From Ectobius pallidus (lineage: Eukaryota > Arthropoda > Insecta > Blattodea > Ectobiidae): a stretch of DNA of 64,000 bases. The stretch is taken from NCBI GenBank assembly GCA_964059195.1, contig CAXKWD010000005.1:137903686-137967685 (forward strand), in the 5' to 3' direction. Shown in pieces: positions 20,520 through 33,796 of the stretch (the first letter of the stretch is position 1; each line of letters begins with the position of its first letter). The notes under the pieces were generated by a model. It had not been told where the DNA came from. It saw only the letters and a program-made list of their open reading frames with translations, and made no database searches. Position numbers and translations under genes: made by a program.

Positions 20520-23500
20520 GACGTAAATCTTGCTTGAAGTCAACTAAGTAATCTTTTTAGATTAATCTGAAATGTTCTCTGGGTAGTTGTTTATAACAAA
20601 CTCATTGACTGCCGTGCAGAATTTTCTTCTGGCTTGCTGACTTTGGGAGTTTAATAAAAGTTAATGCTGTGACGTCTACTGATACTTGTCTGTGAATAAA
20701 ATTCTTGGCGAAGAAAACTAACTCGTAGTTTTAAAAACGAATACCTATATGCGTTTTTAGTTGCAGGTTTCATTTCAAGCTGTAATTTTTCCTGAAAATC
20801 ATTAATCACTGATCGCATTTCATGGAATGATTAAATTTTAACCCGGGTTTGTGTACATATCGTCAAGAGAATCCTGTAATCAATGTTAAATACTGCATTC
20901 TGCTTCATGTGTCTGGATTATAGAACTGAAATGGTTTGTAATGCGACCATTAAATAAACATTCCATTGACATAATGGCTGCCATTGCTGATCATCAGTGT
21001 GACAACTCTAAAATTCCTGCGACACCGAAACACATACCGACTTCTAATGGGTTGTTTCCAACAGTTATTTGCAGCAATTGGTGATACGACCATTTTTCCA
21101 ATTTAGGTTAATGATAGTCTGTATGTGAAGTTTGTATCTAAACATTAGACTCCGTGCGTGTGTGTTATAGCTCGAGACCAAAAGTTGGAAACAAACCGCA
21201 GAAATTAGAGGGAAATTCGCCCTTTGAATGTGCTTTCCGAACTCTATGGTAGATTGACTCTTTACAGCTCATCTGTTATGCTGGTCATTCTCTGTTTTGT
21301 GGATTGTTTTGCTGCCCGCATCTATGCTGTTACGAATTTCAACACCCTTTCTTTCTGTAGCGGTGTTATTGACAGTCGCTAGCTATGTATGCACTTGCTT
21401 TGATCTAACAAGTGTTGTATTCTGTGAATTAATGAATGCTGCATTTGTTTACTTGATGGCCCGTATATTACTAGTATAAATTTGTACAGAACAGCTAAAA
21501 TTAAAATTAAATTTAAGGATAAATTAATATAATCTGCTGCCTTCTGATTGCTGTCCTTTGAGCTATTCCGAAGATTTTTCGAGGACCTCAGGAAGGAATT
21601 TGACCTACCCAGCTTCCTTGATGGACAGCATAGTTTGACGGTCCTTTAAAAACCATGTCAAATTCCTGCACATCCATGTCTTTCAATGATGGACTACGTA
21701 CTTTTTTTGTACTAATGTTCTTTTTCTCTTATAATTTGTATTTGTAATTTTGTGAGCTCTTACTTTATTGAGCTAACTCCAAAGGGAGGCAGTTTGTTTT
21801 TTGACAAGAATGTGACAGCATGGAAATCTGAACGATTAGTTCACAATAGCAGTTGCCTAAAAACTTTATTTCAGATCGATTAGTTTAACAGTTCATATTG
21901 TATAGCCTTTTGTATAGCCCTGTATGAATTGCTTAATTCGTTATGCAATGGTTATATGATAGTCCGATGATTTTCTTCGAGGCGATTTTTGGCTGTGTAG
22001 GTTTTTTTTTTTTTTTCATTTTTTTTTTTTTTTTTTTCATTTGACCAAACGTTTCTGGATACGGATCACGATGCTGGAAATATTTTATATTGTTTAAGGA
22101 AACACTTTCGGTTTCGAAATTGCTAGCCGAGATAAATCTTCCGGTACGGTTTTCATTGCAACAAAATAAAATTTTAACAGCGTTTAAAACACTTATACTG
22201 GGTATTTTGTTTACTTCCGTTTCTGTAGCGGAACAAAATGGAATAGGGTAACAAACTGGATTGTTTGCTTGGCAGATTGTGAGGGTTCTTTCCTAACTAA
22301 ATAGGTATACCTGATCAACACTAGGTTACTGAAGTAGTTGCCGCACGGTTAACGCGTTATTTTGATTACTTATTTCAATGTTTACTTTAAAATGTTTATT
22401 TTAATGTTTTAATGGTTAAACTAAGTTACTAATAGTCTTTATTTAGGTTATATTAGTTTCAAGATTACTGCCTCTGCCAAATATTGTCCTATCTAGTAGG
22501 GCTCCTATAAACTAAGATTTTTCGTAACCCTATTTCCATTCTATCCCCTGTATGCGAATTTGCGGGAATACGCACCATGTAGGCTTAATGACACGACTTT
22601 TATTTTACTTTCTAAGATATTTTCATCTTATAATTATTCAATTTAAATTAAGTCTTAACCACTGTGGTACATCCTTTAGAATATATCTCCGAATCTCTGA
22701 TTTAGGGAAAATTTTATAAGTGACAATCACTTTAGGTGATATATTCTTTAATGGGTGGTGTGATATATTTTAGAAAAAATCACGATGTTGTTAAATGTTT
22801 GCAACTCTTATGTAGAATTAATGAAAAAGTTTATGTACATCTGTCCGTTCACGGTCAAATTGTTTAAGGATACGTAAATCGTGGCATTCTTTACACTGGT
22901 TGCTGTATAGGTCCTTTTTGCTTCCTGTAACGACATATAGTTAGAACAGAAACATTTGTACTTCATTAACAAATGCAACACTGCTTTCAGCAACACTAAG
23001 TCAGCCTATTTTACTTTTCTTGTTTGAAATTGGAATAAAAACAAAATCTTCAATTACTCGTGTTACGAATGAAAACAAGCGTCACTGCCGTAAAGCAGTG
23101 GAAAGCGAAGCAAATAATGGAATATATCGCCTCCGTAATATAGAGCAATCTGTAAAAAGAATATGACCTCGTAAAGAATTGGCAACGTGGTCACTGTAAT
23201 AAAGTCTCAGCTTAATTCTATGCATTAAACATTGCATCTGCAACTACAATTAAAATACTGCAGTCATCTGTATGTAAATCAGCTTTTGTTAAAATTTACA
23301 TGCTAGTACTGTATTCAGCATAATATATATCCGGTATACTTAGATTAATCATGCTTTTCAAGGATAAAATAGCTTTGATGTTTAAAATAGGTTGTACTGT
23401 CACTAACATCACTGACATTATTTTGATGTTGCATAAATTTTCCTGTTAATTAAAATCGGGGATTAAATTAATATAAGCTGCTTTTGTTTGTCTTTTTTTA

Positions 23501-24088
23501 ATATAAAACTCACTGTGTGGTTTTCGGTTTAAAAGTATATCTGCAAAAAATATGATAATAGGCTAATTCAGAAAAGTAATGAAGGTATAACGCATTTGCA
23601 ATAGAAGAACGTTTAGCATGGGTTCTGTAGGCTATATTACATCGTATTTTCGTGTTATTATAAATAAATGGTGCAAAAATACGTTGCACAAACTTTCTCG
23701 CATATACGTGTTAAAGGCTAGCACAGAAAAAATTAAATTAAAGAGACAATTAAATTTTATTTATTACATTTTCATAAAACTAAGAAGTATCTAGAACGGA
23801 AACCATCAGAGTCGATCTTCATGTTTAATGCTTTTACCGTGAAATAATAATAATAATAATGAATGACAGTAAAACTGCATATTATTAGTACTACTAGTAT
23901 TACTAAGGGGAAAATTAAAATATAAGTCGCACCTTGGGATAAATCGGCACCACCCAACCCACCCACCAATACAAGGACAGTTGGTCACTCTGCTTCGCTC
24001 AGAAACAAAATACATCACACAGTAAATGCAAATGTGAATATCGAATGGACGGAGCTTAAGGGGCGACTTATATTTGAATTTCGCTATA
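20520..24088. other. Intergenic DNA, no gene recognised
   Basis: Possible polyadenylation signals for the zinc-finger locus occur at about 20653, 20694 and 20956. A T-rich tract interrupted by cat lies at 22000-22037. Other short open stretches show no domain. Confidence 0.5.
22000..22040. repeat. Poly(T) tract
   Basis: Two T runs of about 16-18 nt separated by cat; it could be the tail of an old minus-strand retrocopy, but no body was identified. Confidence 0.7.
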
Positions 24089-24398
24089 CTAAAACTAAAA
24101 CTAAACTCCGTGGCACTACATTCCTTTAGGGATTTGGTCTACCAACCGACCGGTGTGTCATCTACCACAGGCAGATGGCAGGGTTGGGGCATGTGGTCAG
24201 CATGCCGACCCCCACGACCGTTAATGGTGGTTTCCATGACCGGAGCCGCTACTTCTCTATCAAGTAGCTCCTCAATTTGAATCACGAGGAAGTGTACCCC
24301 TACCAGACCCCTCAACCTCAGAAAAATCCAAGGATGTACCGGGGATCGAACCCGGACCGACGGATCTGACGCTAACCACAAGACCACGCCGGCGGTCC
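24089..24398 (-). mobile_element. tRNA-derived SINE, family B
   Basis: On the minus strand the element begins near 24398 with a tRNA-like head: box A tggtcttgtggttagcgt and box B gggttcgatcccc. A body of about 240 bp follows and ends in a (tttag)n tail (24089-24107 on the plus strand). It appears complete from head to tail. A 97-codon open stretch on this strand is fortuitous. Confidence 0.85.
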
Positions 24399-24589
24399 TA
24401 CTCCTACTACTACTACTTAGGTTATATTGCACGCTTTAACTGCATTGTAGGTCATGTAATGTGTTTAGTATGTTTGCGTGAACTATTAGTCTATTGTAAC
24501 AACTCATTCGCGTCATCTGTTTCTATTGTTTAGTGATGTCTTCGTATGTGGCATTCAGTTTAAACGATTATAATATCCAGTGACGTAGC

Positions 24590-24745
24590 GGCGATGAGTT
24601 ATGGAAAATAAGCAAGTCCTATAAACCCGGCGTTTGCTTTTGCGAGGTAACCATGAAAAACCCAAGTCAATTTGGGCGGCCACGAGGCTTGATTTGAACT
24701 CAGGACCTCTTCCCTGTTAGCCCATAGGCCTACCACATCGCTGTA
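24590..24745 (-). mobile_element. Probable tRNA-derived SINE, family F (degenerate)
   Basis: The minus strand has a box-B-like gagttcaaatc and an upstream box-A-like tgtggtaggcc, followed by acttgggtttttcatggtt. The head carries a TAGGCCTA octamer (24725-24732). Only one copy was seen here. Confidence 0.4.
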
Positions 24746-25324
24746 ATTGGTTTAGTGTGTTCAATGCGACTGAGCTAAACTGATTGCATTTCACAACAAT
24801 AAGTACATTAGGCCTATAGTTTTCTTGTTGCTAGTGGCAACAAAATGCCATTCATATTTTAATTGATATGTATGTTCTGAAATTCGCATTTAAGCTGTAC
24901 TTATTTCGTTTTTATCTTGATATCTATTAATTGTATAAAGAAATGTTTTAAACAAAAAATGTCCATTTTAATTTTCTCTACAACTTTACTGTGGTAGGTT
25001 TTCATGTATCACTTACTGTAATGGATATAATCTAGAAAAACTGAAAATGGATACGAGTAAAGTGCCCCTTAAGTCATTTTTGCGGAAATACGGATATAGC
25101 CATTTTATTAGTCACAGATAAGACTTTACAATTCTAAATTTTTATTAAAATCGTTAGAGCCATTTTTTCAAAAAACAATTTTTTTAAAAAAGTTTTCATG
25201 AAAAGTCCCCTTAATATTTCAGTTGTAAAACTAAATTTCTGGGCGGTTCGACAAAATTTCGAAAAAGTTCTTAATTCAAAAAATGAAGTAAATACAACGA
25301 GCCGTTTACCCGCTGTGCTTGTCC
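24746..25324. other. No gene seen
   Basis: AT-rich DNA. The part from 25080 leads into the octamer array and may belong to the same old repeat. Confidence 0.4.
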
Positions 25325-25390
25325 ACGGACAGACGGACAGACGGACAGACGGACAGACGGACAGACGGACAGACGGACAGACGGACAGAC
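25325..25390. repeat. (acggacag)n minisatellite, 8 perfect units
   Basis: Eight perfect copies of the 8-mer acggacag plus two bases. It encodes TDRRTDGQ in several frames, which explains the overlapping open stretches. A related cagacagacagac run lies at 29043-29058 in similar surroundings. Confidence 0.95.
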
Positions 25391-27641
25391 GTCATTCCAA
25401 AAATACTTTTTTCGGTTTCTAGGCTTCATGAAACGTGCTCTCCCGGTGTTAACTCAACTTCGATTTTTTGTCACGATCACAATACTTTCTCTATACTCCG
25501 TATAAGCGAGAAAGTAAAACGTTAATAATGATGTATTATTAATGTATTTTTATTACATGTAAAGATATAAAGACTTACCTGATTTGCAAAAGTTAGAATT
25601 GCATGAAAATTAGAGCATAGATGGAAAAACTGTTTTCAGATTTGAAATCAGCACGTCATAAATATTACGAATCGGTGAAAAAAATCATGCAACTGAAATT
25701 TCGAAGAAAAAAAATTGTTGTCAGTACAATAAAGATACCACTACCTACTGAGACACCGTCAAGAAAACTGAAAGGATCTCTGGTATGTTCATCCGGCCAT
25801 CGGTGTAGATCGCGATATAAACCTCGACCGGAACAGCGAGACATCTTCGGCGTGTCCTTACCCTAAGGCACAAGCAGTAAAACAGAGATTGGACGTAAGA
25901 AAAGTAAGACAATTAGGAAGAAAGAAAGAAAGAAAGAAAATAATAAATTAAAGAGTTAGTTTATAATTAAAAGTTTACGAACTGCTGTACATTTGTATTA
26001 CATTTTTTATTACATTTGAAGCTATATGTAAGGCATCCATAGGTAATAACGTAATATTGTTTAGATATGAAAGTTGTTTCCGTCCCTCTCTATAAAATAA
26101 AGCGGCATGGTTAACTGACTGACTGAGGTTACCCACTTCCAGATGAGCTAGAAACTTGAAATTTGGCTCAATTACAGCTTTTAGCATATAATCAATGGAA
26201 AAGTTCCAAATAGTTCTTTTTTTTTGCCCCTAAAAATCCTTCAAAATGGCGGACGCAGCTTTAAAGTCTCTGCTCAGTTCTCATGACAACAATACTGTTT
26301 GCAGTGTTCACATAGGGCTTTCGAAGGTGCATTGTACAGGGCTTTGACAAATAATTAGACATCTAGCGACAGATATAATTTCCGTAAATCAATAATGGAG
26401 AGTGAAATGTACGTATATAAATAAATATGGGGTGTGGTGCATCACATAACTTTCTCTACCTTGGGACATGGGCAATGTCGTTATCTCAGCTGTCGTTATC
26501 TCACTGTACTGACATTAATGTTTACACACTTCCAGATTAGCTACCTTTTAGCTTGTTACCGACAGCCAATTTCCCAAAAAATTAAAAATTTTATTTTTTT
26601 TAATTAAAAAAATGACTTGAATTTAAGTTTAAGTCCAAAATGTATTTGAATTTGTGTGAATGAATGTTTTAAGGGACCGCCGTACATTGTAACTTTAAAT
26701 GGCGCCATCGGGGCGTGTAATTTACAGCAAATCAACTCTTGGATTATAATATTAACAGTAGGCCTACATCTCGCGACGGTATAATCAGAATTAAACTGAA
26801 CAAAAGTTAGTACAGCAAACGAAAATTTATGTATTTTGAAGGTGTAATAATGTTGCAAGTCTGTATGCTGAATATGCAATGGAAGCAACCACATAGAATG
26901 CTGCAGTAAAAGGGATGCAACTTAGTACAGACATAATTGTTACGTCATGTCGGGCCGATATGAATTTATAGCTTCCATTTCCTCTGCATAAACATTCCAC
27001 TAGTATTATTTAATAGCTGAAACGTAATTTTCCGCTCCATTAATTTAGCCACCTGTACAGTTGGTCGTATTTCTGATCCGAACCAAGCGAATTGCACACT
27101 TGAAAATACGCAAATTAACATGAAATTGAGGACCACTTTTATGTTTGTCGTGCAGCATAACAAATGTCAAACCGTCATGTAGTGAATATCGAATGTTTAT
27201 TGACCTGTGCAAACCCAGCAACATTATCATTGAGGTTGGTTTCCTTCCGTGCTAAATAATATGTTGCGTTGCGAGTAACAACTACCATTGCACAGGATAT
27301 TAATAAGCTTTACTAATGAGGACTGGTTGAATTGGTAGCGTTTATTTTTTCGCTCTTCCATTAATTGACACTCTGTTTTATGAAAAAGCATAATATTGCA
27401 TTTTGAATATGACTTCTGTTTTGCTACAGAACATTACGACCAGGTCTTAAATGCCTTTCTGTCATTTTCGCGAATAGAGGTGACGTGTGAGGAAATAGGA
27501 TATAGACCTACAATAAGCAACTGATCAGTATACATTTCACTAACGTTATGTAATAAAACAAGAACATCATATAAAATTTCAAACTATCTTCGTGGATTTA
27601 TGAAGTAAATGAGTAGGATTGTACTACAGCCGAGCGCCGCA
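25391..27641. other. No gene seen
   Basis: An (AAAG)n run lies at 25919-25938. The motif gaaacttgaaatttggc at about 26152-26168 recurs at about 51864-51880, so an old dispersed repeat is likely. No domain recognised. Confidence 0.45.
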
Positions 27642-27753
27642 GTACATATTTAAGACTGATTGAAAAATCTCTAAAATATAGTTTTATTTTAGTTTATGTA
27701 CATATTTAAGACTGATTGAAAAATCTCTAAAATATAGTTTTATTTTAGTTTAT
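27642..27753. repeat. Perfect 56-bp tandem duplication
   Basis: 27642-27697 and 27698-27753 are identical, both starting gtacatatttaagactgatt. Perfect identity implies a recent event, or an assembly or polymorphism artefact. Confidence 0.9.
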
Positions 27754-27800
27754 CCTTTTCTTTACAGTTTCATTTATTTTTGATTAATTTGTTTGTATAT

Positions 27801-27948
27801 GGTTATTTAACGATGGGAATTACTGCAACTGTTCCATTGTTGTCACAATTATGCACACATAAATGCCATCTATCTGGGCCGGGATCGAACCCGCAACGTT
27901 GGGCACAGAAAGCCAGGGCGATACTAACTGCGCCACCCAGGCCGACCC
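27801..27948 (-). mobile_element. SINE family C, internally deleted copy
   Basis: The minus strand starts with gggtcggcctgggtggcg, a tRNA-like head with box B gggttcgatcccg, then atttatgtg.gcataa, and ends cgttaaataa. The same order is found in the plus-strand copy at 59191-59415, which is about 75 bp longer in the middle. Confidence 0.85.
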
Positions 27949-29121
27949 CATATATTTTTGACACTCTTAAACATTGGGTACATAGGAGTAGACCTATACT
28001 ATTTTTATTACACCTCCGCCACCAGCACTGAATGCATGGATCATGGAAAATGTATCAATAGCTTAGGGAACGTGGCCTAGAAAGTTTTATTTTATTTTAT
28101 TTTTATGATTAAGTTATTTCTCTAATTCTTTGCAAGATTTGTTAAACAGACAAGATAACTAATGTAATTATATTTTCTTATCTGCAAATATAATTTATAG
28201 GTCTATGTCTTTGTAATAACGTAACTCGAAATTTCTGCGTTTTCTAGGTCAGTGACCAAGCGGATTTTATATTGTTTCGCAATGCTTGAGCAAAGACATT
28301 CCTTATATCCATCCAGCTTGCCGGTGTTAGAACGAGTTTTGCCTAGTCCATTGTATTATAATATAACATCTCCAGGCTATTTTTCCAATCAAAAGGATGC
28401 GTCTTGCAAAACTTTCAATGAGAACCGAGAGTGAAATCTAATACCTTCCCACGCCTGTGCCATCTTACTTAAAGATTACATATCAGAAGAGTAGAAAGGT
28501 GCTGAAAGAGTAGAAAGTAGAAACACTCGCATTAAAAATGTTCGAATTTGCTCTCGGACTATACAGGCTAAATAAAATCATGTAAAGATTTAACAAAGTG
28601 CTAGAAATTATCAGCGATAATTGCAATTATGATAGGCCTACGCATAAAATAAGTTATTTTTTAAATCGATTTTTGAACTATGCTCCAGATGGCTTCAATA
28701 AGCAGGGCTTACGGAAGAACAAAGGTCTAGTTTGATAAGCATATGTGAAGGAATATGTTGGTAGTGTTATTTGTCAAAGCTATCTGTATTGAAACTTCTA
28801 AAGCCGTATATGAACACTGTAAAACAACATGTTGCCATGAGAACTGATTTGCAATTGATAAATTCTTTCTAATAGCCTATATTACCATAAAATAGGCACT
28901 AAATTGGGCATTACTCCGGTACCGGTCAACCGATTTGGTCCAATAACAATAGGCTTCTTCCCATAGACGATATAAATGCGTATATCAAGTTTCATGAAAA
29001 ACCGATAAAGCGGATTTGAGTTATCGCGCGTACAGTCACACGGGCAGACAGACAGACTTTTTCCGTCCTCCACGCAATCTCATAAAGTACCATTCTTGCA
29101 CCTAATGTACATGGCCTATAA
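27949..29121. other. Repeat-like DNA, no gene
   Basis: 28900-29070 contains tatcaagtttcatgaaaaac and a cagacagacagac run, resembling the context of the 25.3-kb octamer array. The rest is featureless. Confidence 0.4.
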
Positions 29122-29275
29122 CCCTAGGGTCAACTCTAACAGCAATAATTATCAGAAGCAATTCTGGGGATAAAGGTGGCCGACGCGTAAGGGTGACAAT
29201 CTTACGAATTTCACGTGCTGATCTATAAATCCTGGAACCTTAAGGACCTTCACTGCCTTTATAGGAACCACTTTT
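29122..29275 (+). mobile_element. SINE family A, 3' fragment
   Basis: Shares ggataaaggtggccgacgcg and gtgctgat.tataaa.. with the second half of the copy at 16264-16480. The head region is absent. Confidence 0.6.
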
Positions 29276-29859
29276 CTTTACTTATACGTATACAACATCC
29301 TTATAATTACGTGGATTTTGATTCATGCTTGTTAGTTATTTTAATTCTGGAATTTTTTTAATGAATCTGTTAATTAATGATTTGATTGCCAGAATAATGA
29401 CTAACAACACCTATGAAAAATATTATGAATGCCTGCAAAAGAACACTAGCAATATAATTTATTGTTCAGAAATCGAATGAATGCGGGATTTGAAAAGTAC
29501 TCATGGATTCGCAAGTAAAGAACCCTTGCAAGAACTTTTTAATATGTAATATGTCTGCGGAGGACAGATATTTTGCGTTTTCTTTGTTCATCCTGTTGCT
29601 GGCGTGAGCATGTGTTAGTTGGTTTATTACTTGTTGATAGACTTTAGAATAAAACGATTAGGCCTATTTTGTATTATTAATATTTTACTTTTATTTATTT
29701 TAATTATATATTTTAATTTCATTAATTGATTATAAGAAAAATAATACTGTCACTTCATAATCTAAATTGCCCCAACTAGTGTTAACTCACTAATCGTGTT
29801 TAATCGTAAACTACTCTCCTATATGTAAATTAATTGGAACTGGAAATTATCCCCATTGT
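29276..29859. other. No gene seen
   Basis: AT-rich DNA with no recognisable feature except a TAGGCCTA octamer at 29659. Confidence 0.5.
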
Positions 29860-30585
29860 TTATTAAGCCACAGTTGTTAAGTAGCCTACACGATAATTAT
29901 ATCAAAGGATATAAATCAATAACATGGGATAATGATTATAATTATTAAGTTGATATTAATATTAATTAATTATTCACAGAATAAAGATTTTTTATGAGTT
30001 TGAACATTTTAAGTAATTTATAAGAGAAAATTATTGCTGGACAGGAAATTTCATGCAGAGAAATACATCGGTTCTGTCCCGTTCGACATGAGTATACAAT
30101 AAGCTGAAGGATGGTCATTTTGGGAAGTTCTTCAGAACTAGGCTACATGGGCTAGGTGAGCTCTCGCGTGTCATTTCATGGGAAATCCATTGTCAAAACT
30201 CTGAGAGAATTGTAAAGGATTTACAGACAAGAGTGATTTTATTGTATGCTCTGGAAATTTTGGAAGCATCAGAGAAAGTCTTGACAATAGCCCTAACGTT
30301 ACATTCTAGGAACTAGACAGTTCGAAAATTTAACAAACACGAACTTTCAGGACCAATGGAAGTTAGCCAGATCAATGGCGAACGAATACAAAATTTATTT
30401 TGGGAACGAACTTCCAGCCCACAAATAATTTTCCCTCATAAATTACTCAAAATGTTCAAAATCATAAAAAAATCTTTATCCTATGAATAATTATTAATAT
30501 TACAATTACGTTATCAATTCTAATCATTATCCCATGTTATTCATTTATATCCTTTGAAATAATCATTGTGTATTTAACTACTGTT
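29860..30585. repeat. Long inverted repeat (arms about 170-200 bp)
   Basis: The left arm (about 29860-30060) includes atcaaaggatataaatcaat and aacatgggataatgatta. Close reverse complements occur in the right arm (about 30405-30585) as taatcattatcccatgtta and tatatcctttgaaat. The spacer is about 340 bp and encodes nothing recognisable. The arms look about 80% identical by eye. It could be a foldback transposon or two inverted copies of one repeat. Confidence 0.7.
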
Positions 30586-30795
30586 CATTAATGTTATTTT
30601 CTTTGTAGATATTTTTGTAATTGTCTATTGATATTATAAGAGCATGTATTGGGATGTTTGGTCTTGTTTACATGTTTAGGGCATTTCTAATGTAAATCTT
30701 TTATAATTTCTCATGATTTCTTCACTTAGTGCATTTGTTGTATATTCTTGTACTTTGACTTTGTCTATTGCTTCTGACTTAACGACAATAAAATA

Positions 30796-30802
30796 TTTAT
30801 TA

Positions 30803-30889
<87 letters not shown>
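30796..30889. repeat. (ATT)n microsatellite
   Basis: About 30 ATT units directly after gacaataaaatatttatt, which looks like the 3' end of a retroelement carrying a repeat tail. The element body was not identified. Confidence 0.9.
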
Positions 30890-33329
30890 GTGGTTTAATA
30901 AACTATGGGGATAATTTCCCGTTCCGAAATTAACCTAGGAACTTTTCTACTTGGAAACAACTGAAAAGCAAAAGACCATTAATTTAACTTACAAATACTT
31001 GGTATTCGGGAACGACTGATGTTGATTTTACATACAGTGCAAGCATAGAGTTTAATGATACTGGATTTACAACGGACAGCAGCGGCTATCAAAAGCAGTA
31101 AGCTGGATATGGAGGGTAAAGGTCAGTGTGAGTGAATTACAGTCCCGAACACATAACAGGCTTTCTATGCACTAATTCTAGGTCATAGGAACTAAATGCT
31201 CATTCGGTCTCGCCGACCCGACGTGTTACAGTTAAAAATAATTGATATTTATTAAAGAAAGGAAAACGGCCTCTAGGATAGTATCGTGACGATACGGATA
31301 TCCCATGTTTTAAATTATATTTATGACCTGACACACCAAGTTCACCTGTGTATATAACAAAGCTTTGTATTCCTATGTGTCCCTTTTATAACCATTAAAT
31401 GCCTTGTACGATTTGAGCCTAATTTAACGTAGGCCTAACTGGTGTTTGCAGAGACAGGATAATATATTCTAAGAGAAACTGATGAGGAGGTACTGCTACT
31501 TCGATGTTTTACTTTGTGACATTCCAACAATCATAACCACTATATTTGTTTTTCTCCATTTAAAGAGAACGGTACCAACGACTGTTTTGTTCCACGTGTG
31601 AATATTGGTTTTCTATTGATGATAAACCAGCTTGGCGATGAATGCATTAAAAGCAGTGTAGTAACAAATTCTTTCCTAATATGGAGACCAGTTTTAAGGA
31701 AGTATGTACAGGAAGAATATCTTTTAGTTTTCATGAATGCATTTAGAAATTCGTCTACTTCAGCTGATTTTTTTTTGTACAATCGATACATATTTAAATT
31801 TTAGAAAAGAGTGTTACAGTATAATTGTTTTATACTTTTGTACTATTTCTGCTGTAGACCGATTCTAGTACGTGCAAAACGGCACTAAGCGTAGAATAAT
31901 TAAATATTTTGGGCCACAGAAGATAACCATGATATTTTAATATTCTTTTGTCTGTGTGTATTCACATAATGTTTATTTATTTCCAAAGTAACTCATCAAA
32001 GTTGCAAGCTTTTTACATGAGAGAAAGTGATGTTTATGTGAATGTAGGCTAGAGTTAAACAGAAATAGACATGTGTAGAATATTTTGATGAATTCAGGTA
32101 AAAGACAGAGTGGCATAAAATAGAGGGAACTAGTGAATGAGCGAGAGGACATGTGAAAGGCTGTAAAGGCGAATGTACATCCGCCATTTACCTATACAGA
32201 GTGATGGACAATTGAAATTATGACGCACTCACGCACGGCAGTTCTAATTTGACTTAATCGTGATGCAATCCCGTGACATTAAATCTCCGAATGACAGCGC
32301 ATGTTTGAAGATATGAAAAAGCACTTGCCTGCTTCCATAATTAACTCTGCGTCAGTACGTTATCGACGATTGACGCCTGAAATAATGTCATTGTGAGACA
32401 AATGCTTCTTTTTAAATGGCGGTATGATTTTTATTTTGCGTAATGAAAATTATTTGACTGTTTTGGCTACGACCAGCCAAGACCAATTTTTTAAATAGCT
32501 AACTTTCAGTGTTGAGACATTTGTCAGATTTCTTTTTGGTTGTAATCTTAGGCATGTAAAATGACTAGTGCGGGACAAAATTCCGCCACACTAGCAAATT
32601 TTACAGGCGTAAGTACACAACCATCGTTAACTAGTCATTGCAAAAACCATTTTTAGGAAAATCAGAAAAAAGTATGTTTCCATCAGGAATATAGAAACTA
32701 TGAAATGGTCTCTCACAGTACGTTTTGTTTATTGCGGCATACTGTTCTTCTATTATTGATCTTGTTCTTTAATTACTTATACATTTATTATGTATGGTTT
32801 ATTATATTATTATTCGTACAATTCCACAGCTTTTGTTTGTATTGATACTTTGGAGAAGAATTCCATATTTTTCAGCTGCCCAGAAACTTTTTCACAATGT
32901 GGTATAGCCTATTTGGAGCGACGAAATGCGTTTCTTCCCCGGCTTAAATATGTTTCGTTAATCTAGGAACCCATCTCGTCCTCGGCATTCTCAAGTATCG
33001 TGTAGTCTTCACGGGGTAATGCACCGTTATTAACAAGTCTGTAGATTTTGAAAAGGCTATTCACAATGCTGTTAACGAAATATGGCCTTTTGCAGAAATA
33101 AGTGACAGTAGGTTTCATTTGGCAAAGTCTTGGTGGGCGCATAGGCCTATTCAAAGTAAAGATAGATCAAGAGATTATAAAGAAAAGGGCAAAATTGGGG
33201 CCAGGCTGAGGTGGTGTTAGGTCCTGTGTCGAAAATTGTTTCGTGTACGATATGTTATCTATCGCGTCGAATGATCAACGATTGGCGAAATTTGAAAAAT
33301 ATTGTTTTCTTTTTCTTCATTCCCATTGA
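30890..33329. other. No gene seen
   Basis: Mostly AT-rich DNA without domains. TAGGCCTA octamers lie at 31430 and 33142. Confidence 0.5.
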
Positions 33330-33545
33330 GAATATTGGCTGATTTTTCTGCTGCACTGACCAAAACTACAATTACTGTGATTCCTTTCACTCAAGCCATT
33401 ATTTGAAACATTTTGGGAAACAATTCTCTGGAGGGTAGTTATAAGCCAGCCATCGATTGCACGGAATAATTCAGGCTTAAGATTTGTATCAAAGAACCAG
33501 TGAATGAGGCTGAAAAATTGAATTCACACTCGTGCACTTATTCTA
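33330..33545 (+). repeat. Dispersed repeat R1, copy 2
   Basis: Contains ctctggagggtagttataag, closely matching copy 3 (43415-43436) and copy 1 (18277-18292), and the downstream gaggctgaaaaattgaat that parallels the acaactgaat block of the others. Confidence 0.55.
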
Positions 33546-33767
33546 TGTCAGAGCGTAAGTTGAATTGAAGACATGCCCGAAAAAACAGGTTAGCCTTTTT
33601 TTTTTGGTAAAATTAAGAAAATTTATGGTGAACACAAGGTTCAAGCATAAATACATATACCAATTTTTCTTCATTCAAGCTCAGAACAAGACAAATTGCG
33701 GCACTTATCTTTAAAAAAATATTGAGGGTTAAACAGTTTTTCCGGGCATGTATTCAATTGCCAATTC
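33546..33767. other. Short intergenic stretch
   Basis: Nothing recognised; it ends at the TTA flanking the outer DNA transposon. Confidence 0.5.
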
Positions 33768-33770
33768 TTA
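33768..33770. repeat. TTA target-site duplication, left
   Basis: TTA immediately before GGGTGGCGTGCACCA; the same TTA follows the inverted terminus at 41802-41804. A 3-bp TWA duplication is characteristic of PIF/Harbinger transposons. Confidence 0.65.
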
Positions 33771-33796
33771 GGGTGGCGTGCACCAAACTCATGCAA

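Noticed and set aside
24345..24398. Candidate true tRNA gene
   Set aside because: A/B boxes are good, but it continues into a SINE body with (tttag)n tail, so it is a SINE head.
24139..24432. 97-codon minus-strand open stretch
   Set aside because: Lies wholly within SINE B including its tRNA-like head; not a protein gene.
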